From the NCBI GenBank assembly GCA_947589575.1, contig CANQBM010000010.1, positions 1 to 54,358 on the forward strand: a stretch of DNA of 54,358 nt, in the 5' to 3' direction. Of the stretch, positions 40,914 to 49,205 are shown piece by piece; position 1 is the first letter of the stretch; every line of letters starts with the position of its first letter. The notes beneath the pieces are model-generated. The model was given only the letters and a program-made list of their open reading frames with translations, ran no database searches and was not told where the DNA came from. The translations under genes and the position numbers were made by a program. Source of the DNA: an uncultured Clostridia bacterium. Its GTDB lineage: Bacteria > Bacillota > Clostridia > Oscillospirales > Acutalibacteraceae.

Positions 40914-42203
40914 TTAACCCGCAGCATCGGATACTGCTTCGGACTCTCCGTTATCGACACGCCTGATGTCTGCGCCAAGCATGCTGAATTTCTCAACCAC
41001 ATCTTCATATCCGCGGTCAATATACTGAATATCCTCAACCGTTGTTTCACCTCTTGCAACAAGGCCCGCAATAATCATTGCGGCTCCTGCGCGAAGGTCG
41101 GTTGCTTTAACATTAACGCCTGTTAATTTATCAACGCCCTCTATCACGGCTATCTTGCCGTCAACCTGAATATCTGCGCCCATTCTCAGGAGTTGTCCGA
41201 CATATTGAAAACGATTGTCCCAAACGCTTTCAGACAAAATACTTGTTCCCTTCGCGACTGAAAGCAGAACTGCCATCTGCGGCTGCATATCTGTCGGAAA
41301 GCCTGGATGGGGCATTGTTTTAACATTACATCTTGTAAGCGGTTTAAATCGCGTTACGCGTACCGCGTCATCATATTCTATAATCTCCGCTCCCGCCTCT
41401 TCAAGCTTAGCGCTGATTGACTCAAGATGCTTTGGAATAACATTTTTAACAAGTACGTCTCCTCCGCACGTTGCGGTAGCTACCATATAAGTTCCGGCTT
41501 CAATCTGGTCCGGAATAATAGAATAACTGCAGCCGTGAAGTTTTTCAACTCCGCGGATCTTAATAACATCTGTACCCGCGCCGCGAACATCGGCGCCCAT
41601 AGAGTTTAAAAAATTCGCAAGGTCAACAATATGCGGTTCCTTAGCAGCATTTTCAATAATTGTAAGGCCTCTTGCCAAAACCGCAGCGAGCATAACATTC
41701 ATTGTCGCTCCGACGGATACAACGTCCATATAAATAGACGCGCCGACAAGCTTGTCTGCCTTCGCGCAGACCATGCCGTTTATCGTTTCAACCTTGGCGC
41801 CGAGCATTTCAAATCCCTTGACATGCTGGTCAATAGGTCTTACTCCGAAATTACATCCGCCCGGCATCGCTACCTCAGCCTCTTTAAATCTGCCGAGCAT
41901 TATGCCGATTAGATAATAGCTTGCTCTGAAATGGGAGGCAAGCTCGTACGGCACAGGCTGACATGTTACTGTACGCGAGTCAATTTCAATTGTATTATTG
42001 TTAATCATTTTAATTCCTGCTCCCATTCGGTCAAGAATCTGAATGATAAGACTTACATCACTGATATTTGGAATGTTCTCTATACGAACCACGTCATCAC
42101 AAAGAAGAGCCGCGGGAATAATCGCAACAGCGGCATTCTTGGCGCCGCTTATATTTACCTCGCCGAAAAGCTCTCGCCCACCGTTTATGACAAAATTTTC
42201 CAA
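40914..42203 (-). CDS. murA: UDP-N-acetylglucosamine 1-carboxyvinyltransferase
   Basis: 429 residues; first committed step of peptidoglycan synthesis, adding enolpyruvate to UDP-GlcNAc. ISGAKNAAVAIIPAALL at the N-terminus and Cys117 in AMPGGCNFG (the fosfomycin-sensitive Cys) are in place, as is GFPTDMQPQMA. The start is TTG at 42203, with AGAGGTG 8 nt upstream. The unusual N-terminal position of the Cys fits the family, so the enzyme should be fosfomycin-sensitive. Confidence 0.96.
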   Translation of the reverse strand: MENFVINGGRELFGEVNISGAKNAAVAIIPAALLCDDVVRIENIPNISDVSLIIQILDRMGAGIKMINNNTIEIDSRTVTCQPVPYELASHFRASYYLIGIMLGRFKEAEVAMPGGCNFGVRPIDQHVKGFEMLGAKVETINGMVCAKADKLVGASIYMDVVSVGATMNVMLAAVLARGLTIIENAAKEPHIVDLANFLNSMGADVRGAGTDVIKIRGVEKLHGCSYSIIPDQIEAGTYMVATATCGGDVLVKNVIPKHLESISAKLEEAGAEIIEYDDAVRVTRFKPLTRCNVKTMPHPGFPTDMQPQMAVLLSVAKGTSILSESVWDNRFQYVGQLLRMGADIQVDGKIAVIEGVDKLTGVNVKATDLRAGAAMIIAGLVARGETTVEDIQYIDRGYEDVVEKFSMLGADIRRVDNGESEAVSDAAG

Positions 42204-42540
42204 CTACAGTTCACCTCTCTTAACAGGTTTACGATTATAAAAAGCTTCAGTAATAATGTTTGTAATTAATGATTAAATATGTATACCGTAAACAATCATA
42301 TTATAGCAAAAACTAATATTAAAATAAATCGCATACATAATATTTTATCCAAAATGTAAACACTTTAAATTGTGCCAAAAAGATTATTTTAAATTAAAAA
42401 CCATACAATATATTGTGCATAGCTTTCATATATAAAATTTATTCCAAAATATAGTATGCTCAAACAGTAACAAAAGAGTAACACACTGTAACAAAATTGT
42501 CAAGTATATTGTTGGTGTTTTTTATTGATTTATTATAAGT
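42204..42540. other. Long intergenic region upstream of murA
   Basis: 337 bp, AT-rich, no gene seen. It ends on the left with the murA ribosome site. Three repeats of GTAACA or TAACA occur at 42468, 42479 and 42489, 10-11 bp apart, the spacing of a response-regulator site. The distance to murA is about 270 bp. Confidence 0.5.
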
Positions 42541-43914
42541 TTATACAGTCGCTTTTTGATTATCAAATTTGCCTCCCGTAAGGATAGAATCAACCGCGAA
42601 AATCAATCTTTTCATATTGATGTTACTTTTCATAATTTTGCTCGGAATTGATACAACGGACATCACAAGCCTGTAATAATCATCTTCTCTGCTGTACTTT
42701 TTAACGCTTCCGTCAAATGCGGCAAGCATTATCTCGTCCGCAAAGGATAACAACTTTTTATTTTTAAATTTTTCTGCAAGTGATTTGTCAATATCCTTAG
42801 CAAGTCCTAAACGCTTTAATTTTTTATAAAGCATTTTTACGTCGGCAGTTCTTATAAATTTAAAAAGAGGTAAAATTACATATGAAAATTTTGAAAGTTT
42901 ATTGCCGTTAAGTTGTAAGGCCGTGAGCCTGTCCGAAAGCTCTTGCTTATTTAGTGAATACAAAAGTCTGTGGATTAAAGCCAGAGCATGATTTTTTAAA
43001 AATTCCTGGGCGTCAATTTCTTTCCCGTCAAGAGTGAAGCTTTCAAGATGCTCAACCTCATAACTGAGCGTCAAATCGTCATTTACGGTCACATTGACAA
43101 TCGGCGCAGGATAACCGACAAGCGAACCGACATTTATCTCCGTTATAATGTTTCCCTTTTCCGATTTAAAATCAGCGGTATTCTGTATATGCGAATGACC
43201 GACAAACATATAACGCAACCCCGCATCGGCAAGACGCGAAGCAACATATTCCCTGTCGGCAACACATACGCTTCCACCCGTAATCAACGGACTTATATGA
43301 GGAATAAGCAGATGATGTTCCATTCCGATAATAAGGCAATTATCTTCACGCGCCTTTTTTATCTGAGCCTCAATCCATTGAAAATGCTCTTCTGTAAAGC
43401 CTGCGTGGTCCTTTTCGTTTTTATCATCATTAAGCGCAAGCAGTCTTACATTTTCGCCAATCTGTGCAACGTATGAGCAAGTACCGATATGAGTAATAAA
43501 TTTGCTTATTGCGTCATCCGGTCCGAACTCTCTGTAAAATTCCGGAAGTTCACGGCTTTGCATAACCTCAACATCGTGGGTTACGGTATTACCGCTGAAA
43601 CGGCGCGGATTTTGATCACAGCACCAGTCATGAGTTGCGGTAATAAGAAATATCCTTTTTTTCTCTCTGAGCTTATAAAGCTTTTCGCGAAATTCTATAT
43701 GCGACGCCATCTCCCCGTCATTTGTAAGGTCGCCGGCAATCATTACCGCATCCGTATCGGAATCGGCAATTTTCTTAAATGCGGCGTCAATAATTTCTCC
43801 TGTCTGAGCAAGACATTTCTGATCAGAGCCGGAGCGAAGATTATACTGTCTGCCTGTTGTGCCGAGAGTTTTGCTGTAATGGTGAGTATCCGCAATAAAT
43901 GTTAATTTAGTCAT
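42541..43914 (-). CDS. Calcineurin-like metallophosphoesterase
   Basis: 457 residues. Metal-binding motifs are visible as FIADTHHY, MIAGDLTNDGE, TATHDW, EHHLLIPH and FVGHSHIQN. The C-terminal 170 residues are helical and unassigned. Cytoplasmic, no signal peptide. It probably hydrolyses a phosphodiester or monoester; substrate unknown. AGGAGAG precedes the ATG. The HAD-IB gene ends 10 nt upstream, so they form a two-gene operon. Confidence 0.88.
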   Translation of the reverse strand: MTKLTFIADTHHYSKTLGTTGRQYNLRSGSDQKCLAQTGEIIDAAFKKIADSDTDAVMIAGDLTNDGEMASHIEFREKLYKLREKKRIFLITATHDWCCDQNPRRFSGNTVTHDVEVMQSRELPEFYREFGPDDAISKFITHIGTCSYVAQIGENVRLLALNDDKNEKDHAGFTEEHFQWIEAQIKKAREDNCLIIGMEHHLLIPHISPLITGGSVCVADREYVASRLADAGLRYMFVGHSHIQNTADFKSEKGNIITEINVGSLVGYPAPIVNVTVNDDLTLSYEVEHLESFTLDGKEIDAQEFLKNHALALIHRLLYSLNKQELSDRLTALQLNGNKLSKFSYVILPLFKFIRTADVKMLYKKLKRLGLAKDIDKSLAEKFKNKKLLSFADEIMLAAFDGSVKKYSREDDYYRLVMSVVSIPSKIMKSNINMKRLIFAVDSILTGGKFDNQKATV

Positions 43915-43924
43915 TTTTTCTCTC

Positions 43925-44491
43925 CTATTTTATTTGCTCAATCCTGTCACCCGTAACAAAAAATACGTGATCTGAAATATCCATCATTGCTTTGTCGTTC
44001 ATTGAGTCTGTATAGAAATTATCAATATGAGCGTCGCCGAATACCTCTTTGAATATTTTTACTTTATTCTCTAAAAAGCATAGACGCTCAAATTTACCTG
44101 TCTTTTTATCTATGGAGGAACCGACGTAATTTTTTATACCCATTCTTTTCATAATTTCATCAAGAATAAAATCAGTTGTACCCGAAACGATAATATCATC
44201 ATCACGCCTCACCTTATTATACCAAGGCTTTATTTTACTTTCGTTCTTGTCCCAGAATTTTTTTACATCTTCCTCAATTATATCAACTTTAACATAATAT
44301 CCTTCAAGAAAGCCTGCATAAGCATTAAGCGCCTGTTCAACAGTGAAAAGATGAAAAGTATCCTTAAAATATATGTATAAGAGTTTTGGGACATATTTCC
44401 ATATACGCCGATCTGTTTTTATGTAATAGGAAATAAAATCCACAAGCGTTTCGCCGTCATAAATTGTGTTATCAAAATCGTATACGTTCAC
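43925..44491 (-). CDS. HAD-IB phosphatase (SerB/PSP-like)
   Basis: 188 residues; motif I is YDFDNTIYDGET, with the later IIVSGTTDF (motif II) and FYTDSMNDKAMM (motif IV). This is the HAD-IB branch that includes SerB and phospholipid-pathway phosphatases. I start at the GTG at 44491 because AGAGG is 6 nt upstream; the frame runs to 44530. In an operon with the metallophosphoesterase. The substrate is unknown. Confidence 0.85.
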   Translation of the reverse strand: MNVYDFDNTIYDGETLVDFISYYIKTDRRIWKYVPKLLYIYFKDTFHLFTVEQALNAYAGFLEGYYVKVDIIEEDVKKFWDKNESKIKPWYNKVRRDDDIIVSGTTDFILDEIMKRMGIKNYVGSSIDKKTGKFERLCFLENKVKIFKEVFGDAHIDNFYTDSMNDKAMMDISDHVFFVTGDRIEQIK

Positions 44492-44551
44492 AAATAGCCT
44501 CTCATTTCCCATTTTCTTTGATTTTATCATATACTATATGCTTTTTCAATC

Positions 44552-44580
44552 TTGACATTACAGTTAAAAAAATATATATT
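44552..44580 (+). promoter_or_regulatory. Promoter of nadB-nadC
   Basis: TTGACA (44552-44557), 17 bp, TATATT (44575-44580), 60 bp before nadB. Confidence 0.75.
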
Positions 44581-44639
44581 AGAATAAGTATTATTTAAAA
44601 TGGTATAAATAATTAAAATACATATTCAGGATAAAATTT

Positions 44640-45965
44640 ATGGATATAAAAGATTTCATCAAAACAGATATAGTAATTGTAGGAAGCGGAGTGGCAGGCT
44701 TATTCTGCGCGCTTTGTCTGCCGAAGGATAAGGAAATACTTGTAATCACCAAGGAGAACTTAAATGAATGTGACTCATATCTTGCCCAAGGCGGGGTTTG
44801 CGTCTTAAAAGATATAGATGATTTCAACTGCTATTTTGAGGACACAATGAAGGCAGGTCATTATGAAAATAATCCTGAATCCGTAAGGGTTATGATTGAA
44901 TCGTCAACGGATATTATTAAAACACTTGTTGAACTTGGAGTTAAGTTTGATACTGATGAAGAGGGCGATTTTGACTATACCCGTGAGGGAGCTCACAGGC
45001 GAAACAGAATTTTGCATCATAAGGACGAAACCGGAAAGGAAATAACGGCAACTCTTTTAAAAATCGCTAAAAAGCGAGAAAATATCACATTCGTGGCACA
45101 GACAACCATGATCGACTTTATTGAAAAGGATAATATTTGTCAGGGAATTGTCTGTGAGGACGAATATGGTGAAATGGGCGCAATCATTGCAAGGGATATT
45201 GTACTTGCCACAGGCGGAATAGGCGGTCTTTTTCTCAATTCAACAAATTATCCGCACATCACAGGTGATTCTTTTGCCCTTGCATTAAAGCATAATGTTG
45301 AGCTTCAGGATATGAATTACATCCAGATTCATCCCACAACGCTTTACAGCAAGCAAAAGGGCAGGCGCTTTTTAATCAGTGAAAGCGTCCGTGGCGAAGG
45401 CGCGATTCTGCTTAATGAAAACGGAGAAAGATTTACTGACGAGCTTCAGCCCCGCGACGTTGTAACAAACGCGATTGTTGATGAAATGGCAAAATTCAAT
45501 ACCGACCACGTATACATAACACTGCCGACCATGAACAGCGGTGAGGCGGCAGAAAGATTTCCTAACATATATGAGGCGTGTTTGGATGAGGGGTACGATA
45601 TAACAAAGGACAAGGTGCCCGTCACTCCCGCTCAGCATTATATGATGGGCGGAGTTAAAACTGATATTAACGGAAAAACGTCTATGCAACATCTTTATGC
45701 AGTGGGTGAAACCGCCTGCAACGGTGTACACGGCAGAAACAGGCTTGCATCGAACTCACTTTTGGAAAGCCTTGTATTCGCAAAAAGAGCCGCTATTCTG
45801 ATTGCAAATGACAATGAGGAAAAACCTCTTGATTTGCCGAAACTCGACTTAAAATCATATCCTGCCAAGGCTGAAAGAGAAAAAGAATTCAAAAGGCTTA
45901 TTATGGATGAAATAAGAGGGAAGGACCGGGAATTTTATGATAAATGGTGTAACTATGAGGATTAA
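44640..45965 (+). CDS. nadB: L-aspartate oxidase
   Basis: 441-residue FAD enzyme turning L-aspartate to iminoaspartate for NAD synthesis, with fumarate as a likely electron acceptor in an anaerobe. IVGSGVAGL (FAD loop), AQGGV, HHKDETGKEI, HPTTLY, ISESVRGEGA and ETACNGVHGRNRLASNSLLE are all typical; the shorter C-terminal cap suits clostridial forms. AGGAT precedes the ATG. nadA is not in the window. Confidence 0.95.
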   Translation: MDIKDFIKTDIVIVGSGVAGLFCALCLPKDKEILVITKENLNECDSYLAQGGVCVLKDIDDFNCYFEDTMKAGHYENNPESVRVMIESSTDIIKTLVELGVKFDTDEEGDFDYTREGAHRRNRILHHKDETGKEITATLLKIAKKRENITFVAQTTMIDFIEKDNICQGIVCEDEYGEMGAIIARDIVLATGGIGGLFLNSTNYPHITGDSFALALKHNVELQDMNYIQIHPTTLYSKQKGRRFLISESVRGEGAILLNENGERFTDELQPRDVVTNAIVDEMAKFNTDHVYITLPTMNSGEAAERFPNIYEACLDEGYDITKDKVPVTPAQHYMMGGVKTDINGKTSMQHLYAVGETACNGVHGRNRLASNSLLESLVFAKRAAILIANDNEEKPLDLPKLDLKSYPAKAEREKEFKRLIMDEIRGKDREFYDKWCNYED

Positions 45966-46794
45966 TGTTGACGATTACATTCTCAACACACTTAAAGAAG
46001 ATATAACATCAGAGGACGTATCGACAAACGCCGTAATGCCTTGCGACAGACAAGGAAAAGCTGAACTCATCTGCAAGCAGAACGGAATTTTATGCGGCAT
46101 TGACATTTTTAAGCGTACCTTTGAATTGCTTGACAACACAAGCCGTTTTGAGTCAGATTTCAAGGACGGAGACAAAGTACATAACGGCGACATTATAGGC
46201 ATTATTTACGGTGATATAAAAGCTATTCTGAGCGGGGAAAGAACCGCGCTCAATTATCTTCAGAGAATGAGCGGTATAGCAACTCTTACGAGAGAATATG
46301 CCGATGAGCTTGAAGGATATTCAACCACGCTGCTTGACACGAGAAAAACAACTCCGAATATGCGCCCCTTTGAAAAATATGCGGTAACGGTTGGCGGCGC
46401 GACCAATCACAGATACAATCTTTCAGACGGCGTTCTTTTAAAGGACAATCATATAGGCGCTGCAGGTTCAATCACAAAGGCAATTCAAATGGCAAAAGCA
46501 TATGCTCCGTTTGTAAGAAAAATCGAAATTGAAACCGAAACGCTTGACCAGGTTAAAGAGGCTCTTGACGCAGGCGCTGACATCATTATGCTTGACAATA
46601 TGGACAATGATACAATGAAAAAAGCTGTTGAAATAATTAACGGCAAGGCCCAAACGGAATGTTCAGGCAATGTTACAAAAGAAAGATTAAAAGAAATTGC
46701 TCAACTCGGAGTAGATTTTGTATCCTGCGGCGCGCTCACCCATTCCGCTCCGATTATGGATGTAAGTCTTAAAAATCTTACACCTGTTGAATAA
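45955..46794 (+). CDS. nadC: Nicotinate-nucleotide pyrophosphorylase (quinolinate PRTase)
   Basis: 279 residues. Quinolinate plus PRPP to nicotinate mononucleotide. EDITSEDV near the N-terminus, LNYLQRMSGIAT, LLDTRKTTPNMR, and the C-terminal SGNVTKERLKEIA then VDFVSCGALTHS are standard. The ATG at 45955 overlaps the nadB end by 11 nt; an in-frame ATG at 45937 lacks a ribosome site. Confidence 0.95.
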   Translation: MRINVDDYILNTLKEDITSEDVSTNAVMPCDRQGKAELICKQNGILCGIDIFKRTFELLDNTSRFESDFKDGDKVHNGDIIGIIYGDIKAILSGERTALNYLQRMSGIATLTREYADELEGYSTTLLDTRKTTPNMRPFEKYAVTVGGATNHRYNLSDGVLLKDNHIGAAGSITKAIQMAKAYAPFVRKIEIETETLDQVKEALDAGADIIMLDNMDNDTMKKAVEIINGKAQTECSGNVTKERLKEIAQLGVDFVSCGALTHSAPIMDVSLKNLTPVE

Positions 46795-46801
46795 ATCTTT
46801 A

Positions 46802-46827
46802 CGCCGCACAAAAGCGCGGCGCTTTTT
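46802..46827 (+). terminator. Intrinsic terminator after nadC
   Basis: 6-bp GC stem CGCCGC / GCGGCG, 8-nt loop, then CTTTTT. Confidence 0.85.
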
Positions 46828-46883
46828 ATTGATTATTATTTAAATTTTTTAGTATATTCTTATAGTGTTTTGGAGGTGTACTT

Positions 46884-48509
46884 ATGGCAGGCTTGGAGAT
46901 TGTTCTGCTCTCATCTCTTGAAAAAGTTATGAGGTATGAAACTCCGAAAAGCGGAGGATTCAGCGGGTTTTCCATGCTGAACAACGAAAAGAAATCTTTT
47001 CAGCTTTTCATATCCGCTCCGTTTGATGAAGCGGAATTTTATATAAACAGCGATCTTGACTGTGTTTTTCCCTACAAGGTAGAATACCTGCCGAGCAGAC
47101 TGCCGCTGAAAGGGGATACCGCCGACGACTATGTTTTGCTCAGTGACGACGGCTGTTACCCCGAACTGCTCTCTCCTGCCGAAAAGAAAGTTACTTTAAA
47201 AAACGGCAGAGCGCTGATGTGGTTTGAAATAAACCCTCAGCGTGAGCTTACGGCGGGAAAGCACACCGTGAGTGTAACCGTTTCCTGCGGCGGCGAGAGC
47301 AAAAACGCCGAAGTCTGTGTAAGCGTTATAGCCTGCCCGCTCGACAGGCAAAAGCTTATTTACACAAACTGGTTTCACACCGACTGTCTGATTGACTATT
47401 ACGGAGTCAGCGCCTTCTCCTGCGAATACTGGCGCATTGTCGAAAATTTTTTAAAAACAGCCGTCTGCCACGGAATGAACTGCGTTCTGACTCCAATATT
47501 CACCCCTCCGCTCGACACAGCAATCGGCGGAGAGCGCACCACAGTTCAGCTTATCGGCGTAAAAAAATTAAAGCACGGTTATGAATTTGATTTTTCAAAT
47601 TTAAAAAAGTGGATTGAACTTTCTTTGAAATGCGGCGTGGAGTATTTTGAACTGTCACATCTTTTTACACAATGGGGAGCAAGACACACGCCTAAAATAA
47701 TTGCCGACGTACACGGCAAAAGCAAAAAAATATTCGGCTGGAAAACATGGGTTTTCTCCAAGAAATACAAAGAATTTCTAACCGCTCTTGCCGCTTCGCT
47801 CAAGCCGTTTTTTAAAGAGCTCGGTATAGAAGAAAAAATATTTGTTCATGTCAGCGACGAGCCAAACAAAAAACAAATCAAAACGTACGCCTACGCCTCA
47901 CGTCTTGTGCGTTCTCTGTTTGGCGAATACAAAATAATTGATGCGCTTTCAGATTATGGGTTTTACAAAAAAGGACTTATAACCCAACCGATAGTTTCAA
48001 ATAACAGGATAGAACCATTTATCGGGAAAGTACCTGAACTGTGGACTTACTACTGCACGGGGCAGGACAATAATTACGTTTCAAACAGATTTTTCGCCAT
48101 GCCCTCTCAGCGCAACAGAGTTTTCGGTTATCAGCTTTATAAATACAATGTAAAAGGATTTCTTCATTGGGGATATAATTTTTACAACACAAGGCTTTCA
48201 AAAAGAAAAATAGACCCATATAAAGTTACGGACGCAGGAAAACAGTTTCAGTCAGGCGACAGCTTTATAGTATATCCCGCTTCGGACGGCACCGCGCTCT
48301 GCTCCCTGCGCCTAAAAGTGCTTTTTGACGGATTTCAGGATCTCGCGGCGCTGCAAACTCTCGAACGCCTTACAGACAGGGAAACGGCGCTCAGAGTTCT
48401 TGAACAGGGGCTTGATAACGAACTGACTTTTTCGCAATACCCTCACAGCGATAAGTGGCAGCTTGAAACAAGGGAAAGAATAAACGCCGAAATAGCAAAA
48501 AGAATTTAA
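46884..48509 (+). CDS. DUF4091 (GH123-like) protein
   Basis: 541 residues: a beta-rich N-terminal region (1 to about 160), a barrel with SDEPN (Asp-Glu pair as in GH123 N-acetylgalactosaminidase, about residue 328), and the DUF4091 C-terminus (FLHWGYNFYN, then FIVYPASDG and LRLKVLFDGFQDLAALQTLE). GH123 uses substrate-assisted cleavage; whether this does is inference. No signal peptide. GGAGGTG before the ATG. It may act on host or bacterial glycans together with importers not seen here. Confidence 0.82.
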   Translation: MAGLEIVLLSSLEKVMRYETPKSGGFSGFSMLNNEKKSFQLFISAPFDEAEFYINSDLDCVFPYKVEYLPSRLPLKGDTADDYVLLSDDGCYPELLSPAEKKVTLKNGRALMWFEINPQRELTAGKHTVSVTVSCGGESKNAEVCVSVIACPLDRQKLIYTNWFHTDCLIDYYGVSAFSCEYWRIVENFLKTAVCHGMNCVLTPIFTPPLDTAIGGERTTVQLIGVKKLKHGYEFDFSNLKKWIELSLKCGVEYFELSHLFTQWGARHTPKIIADVHGKSKKIFGWKTWVFSKKYKEFLTALAASLKPFFKELGIEEKIFVHVSDEPNKKQIKTYAYASRLVRSLFGEYKIIDALSDYGFYKKGLITQPIVSNNRIEPFIGKVPELWTYYCTGQDNNYVSNRFFAMPSQRNRVFGYQLYKYNVKGFLHWGYNFYNTRLSKRKIDPYKVTDAGKQFQSGDSFIVYPASDGTALCSLRLKVLFDGFQDLAALQTLERLTDRETALRVLEQGLDNELTFSQYPHSDKWQLETRERINAEIAKRI

Positions 48510-48597
48510 AATTGACTTTCCGCGTGTTTCCGGTTACTGGTGATTTTCACTATACCGCCGGTGTGTCGGCGCGCAGGAATACAAAGAATACAAATAT

Positions 48598-48626
48598 AAA
48601 AAGCGTCGGAAATCCGGCGCTTTTAT
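48598..48626. terminator. Bidirectional intrinsic terminator
   Basis: 10-bp stem AAAGCGTCGG / CCGGCGCTTT with one G-U, 4-nt loop, A/T tracts on both sides, between the DUF4091 gene and convergent rubrerythrin. Confidence 0.85.
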
Positions 48627-48628
48627 AT

Positions 48629-49171
48629 TTAATAATTTTCGGCTTTTATTTTAAAGTATGCCTGAGGGTGCTTGCATACGGGACACTGATTCGGTGCCTG
48701 CTTACCGATAACAATATTTCCGCAGTTTGAACAAATCCAGATTTTATCCTCATCTCTGCTGAAAACAAGCCCTCCTTTAACATTTTCAAGCAGCTTTCTG
48801 AAACGCTCTTCGTGCGATTTTTCAATTTTGCCCACGGACTCAAACAGAAAGGCTATATCGTCAAACCCTTCTTCCCTTGCCTCCTTCGCAAAGGCTGCAT
48901 ACATTTCGGTCCACTCAAAATTTTCACCGTTTACTGCGTCCTGTAAATTTGTGGCAGTATCTGCAAATTCTCCGCCGTTAAGATACTTGAACCAGATTTC
49001 AGCGTGCTCACGTTCATTTTCCGCTGTTTCCCGAAAAATCTCGGCAATCTGTACAAACCCATCTTTTTCTGCTTTATTTGCATAATAGGTATACTTGTTT
49101 CTCGCTTGGCTTTCACCCGCAAATGCCGCCATTAAATTTGCCTGTGTTTTTGTTGACTGTAAATTTTTCAA
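48629..49171 (-). CDS. rbr: Rubrerythrin
   Basis: 180 residues. A four-helix diiron domain (ESQARNKY, ENEREHAEIW, SHEERF) followed by a rubredoxin-like Cys4 centre (CSNCG ... CPVCKHPQAYF). It reduces hydrogen peroxide in anaerobes, fed by rubredoxin or NADH oxidoreductases. The start is TTG at 49171, with AGGAGAGG 6 nt upstream. A mark of an obligate anaerobe. Confidence 0.95.
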   Translation of the reverse strand: MKNLQSTKTQANLMAAFAGESQARNKYTYYANKAEKDGFVQIAEIFRETAENEREHAEIWFKYLNGGEFADTATNLQDAVNGENFEWTEMYAAFAKEAREEGFDDIAFLFESVGKIEKSHEERFRKLLENVKGGLVFSRDEDKIWICSNCGNIVIGKQAPNQCPVCKHPQAYFKIKAENY

Positions 49172-49205
49172 AAAGACCTCTCCTTTTGAGTATCAAAAAA
49201 TACTC

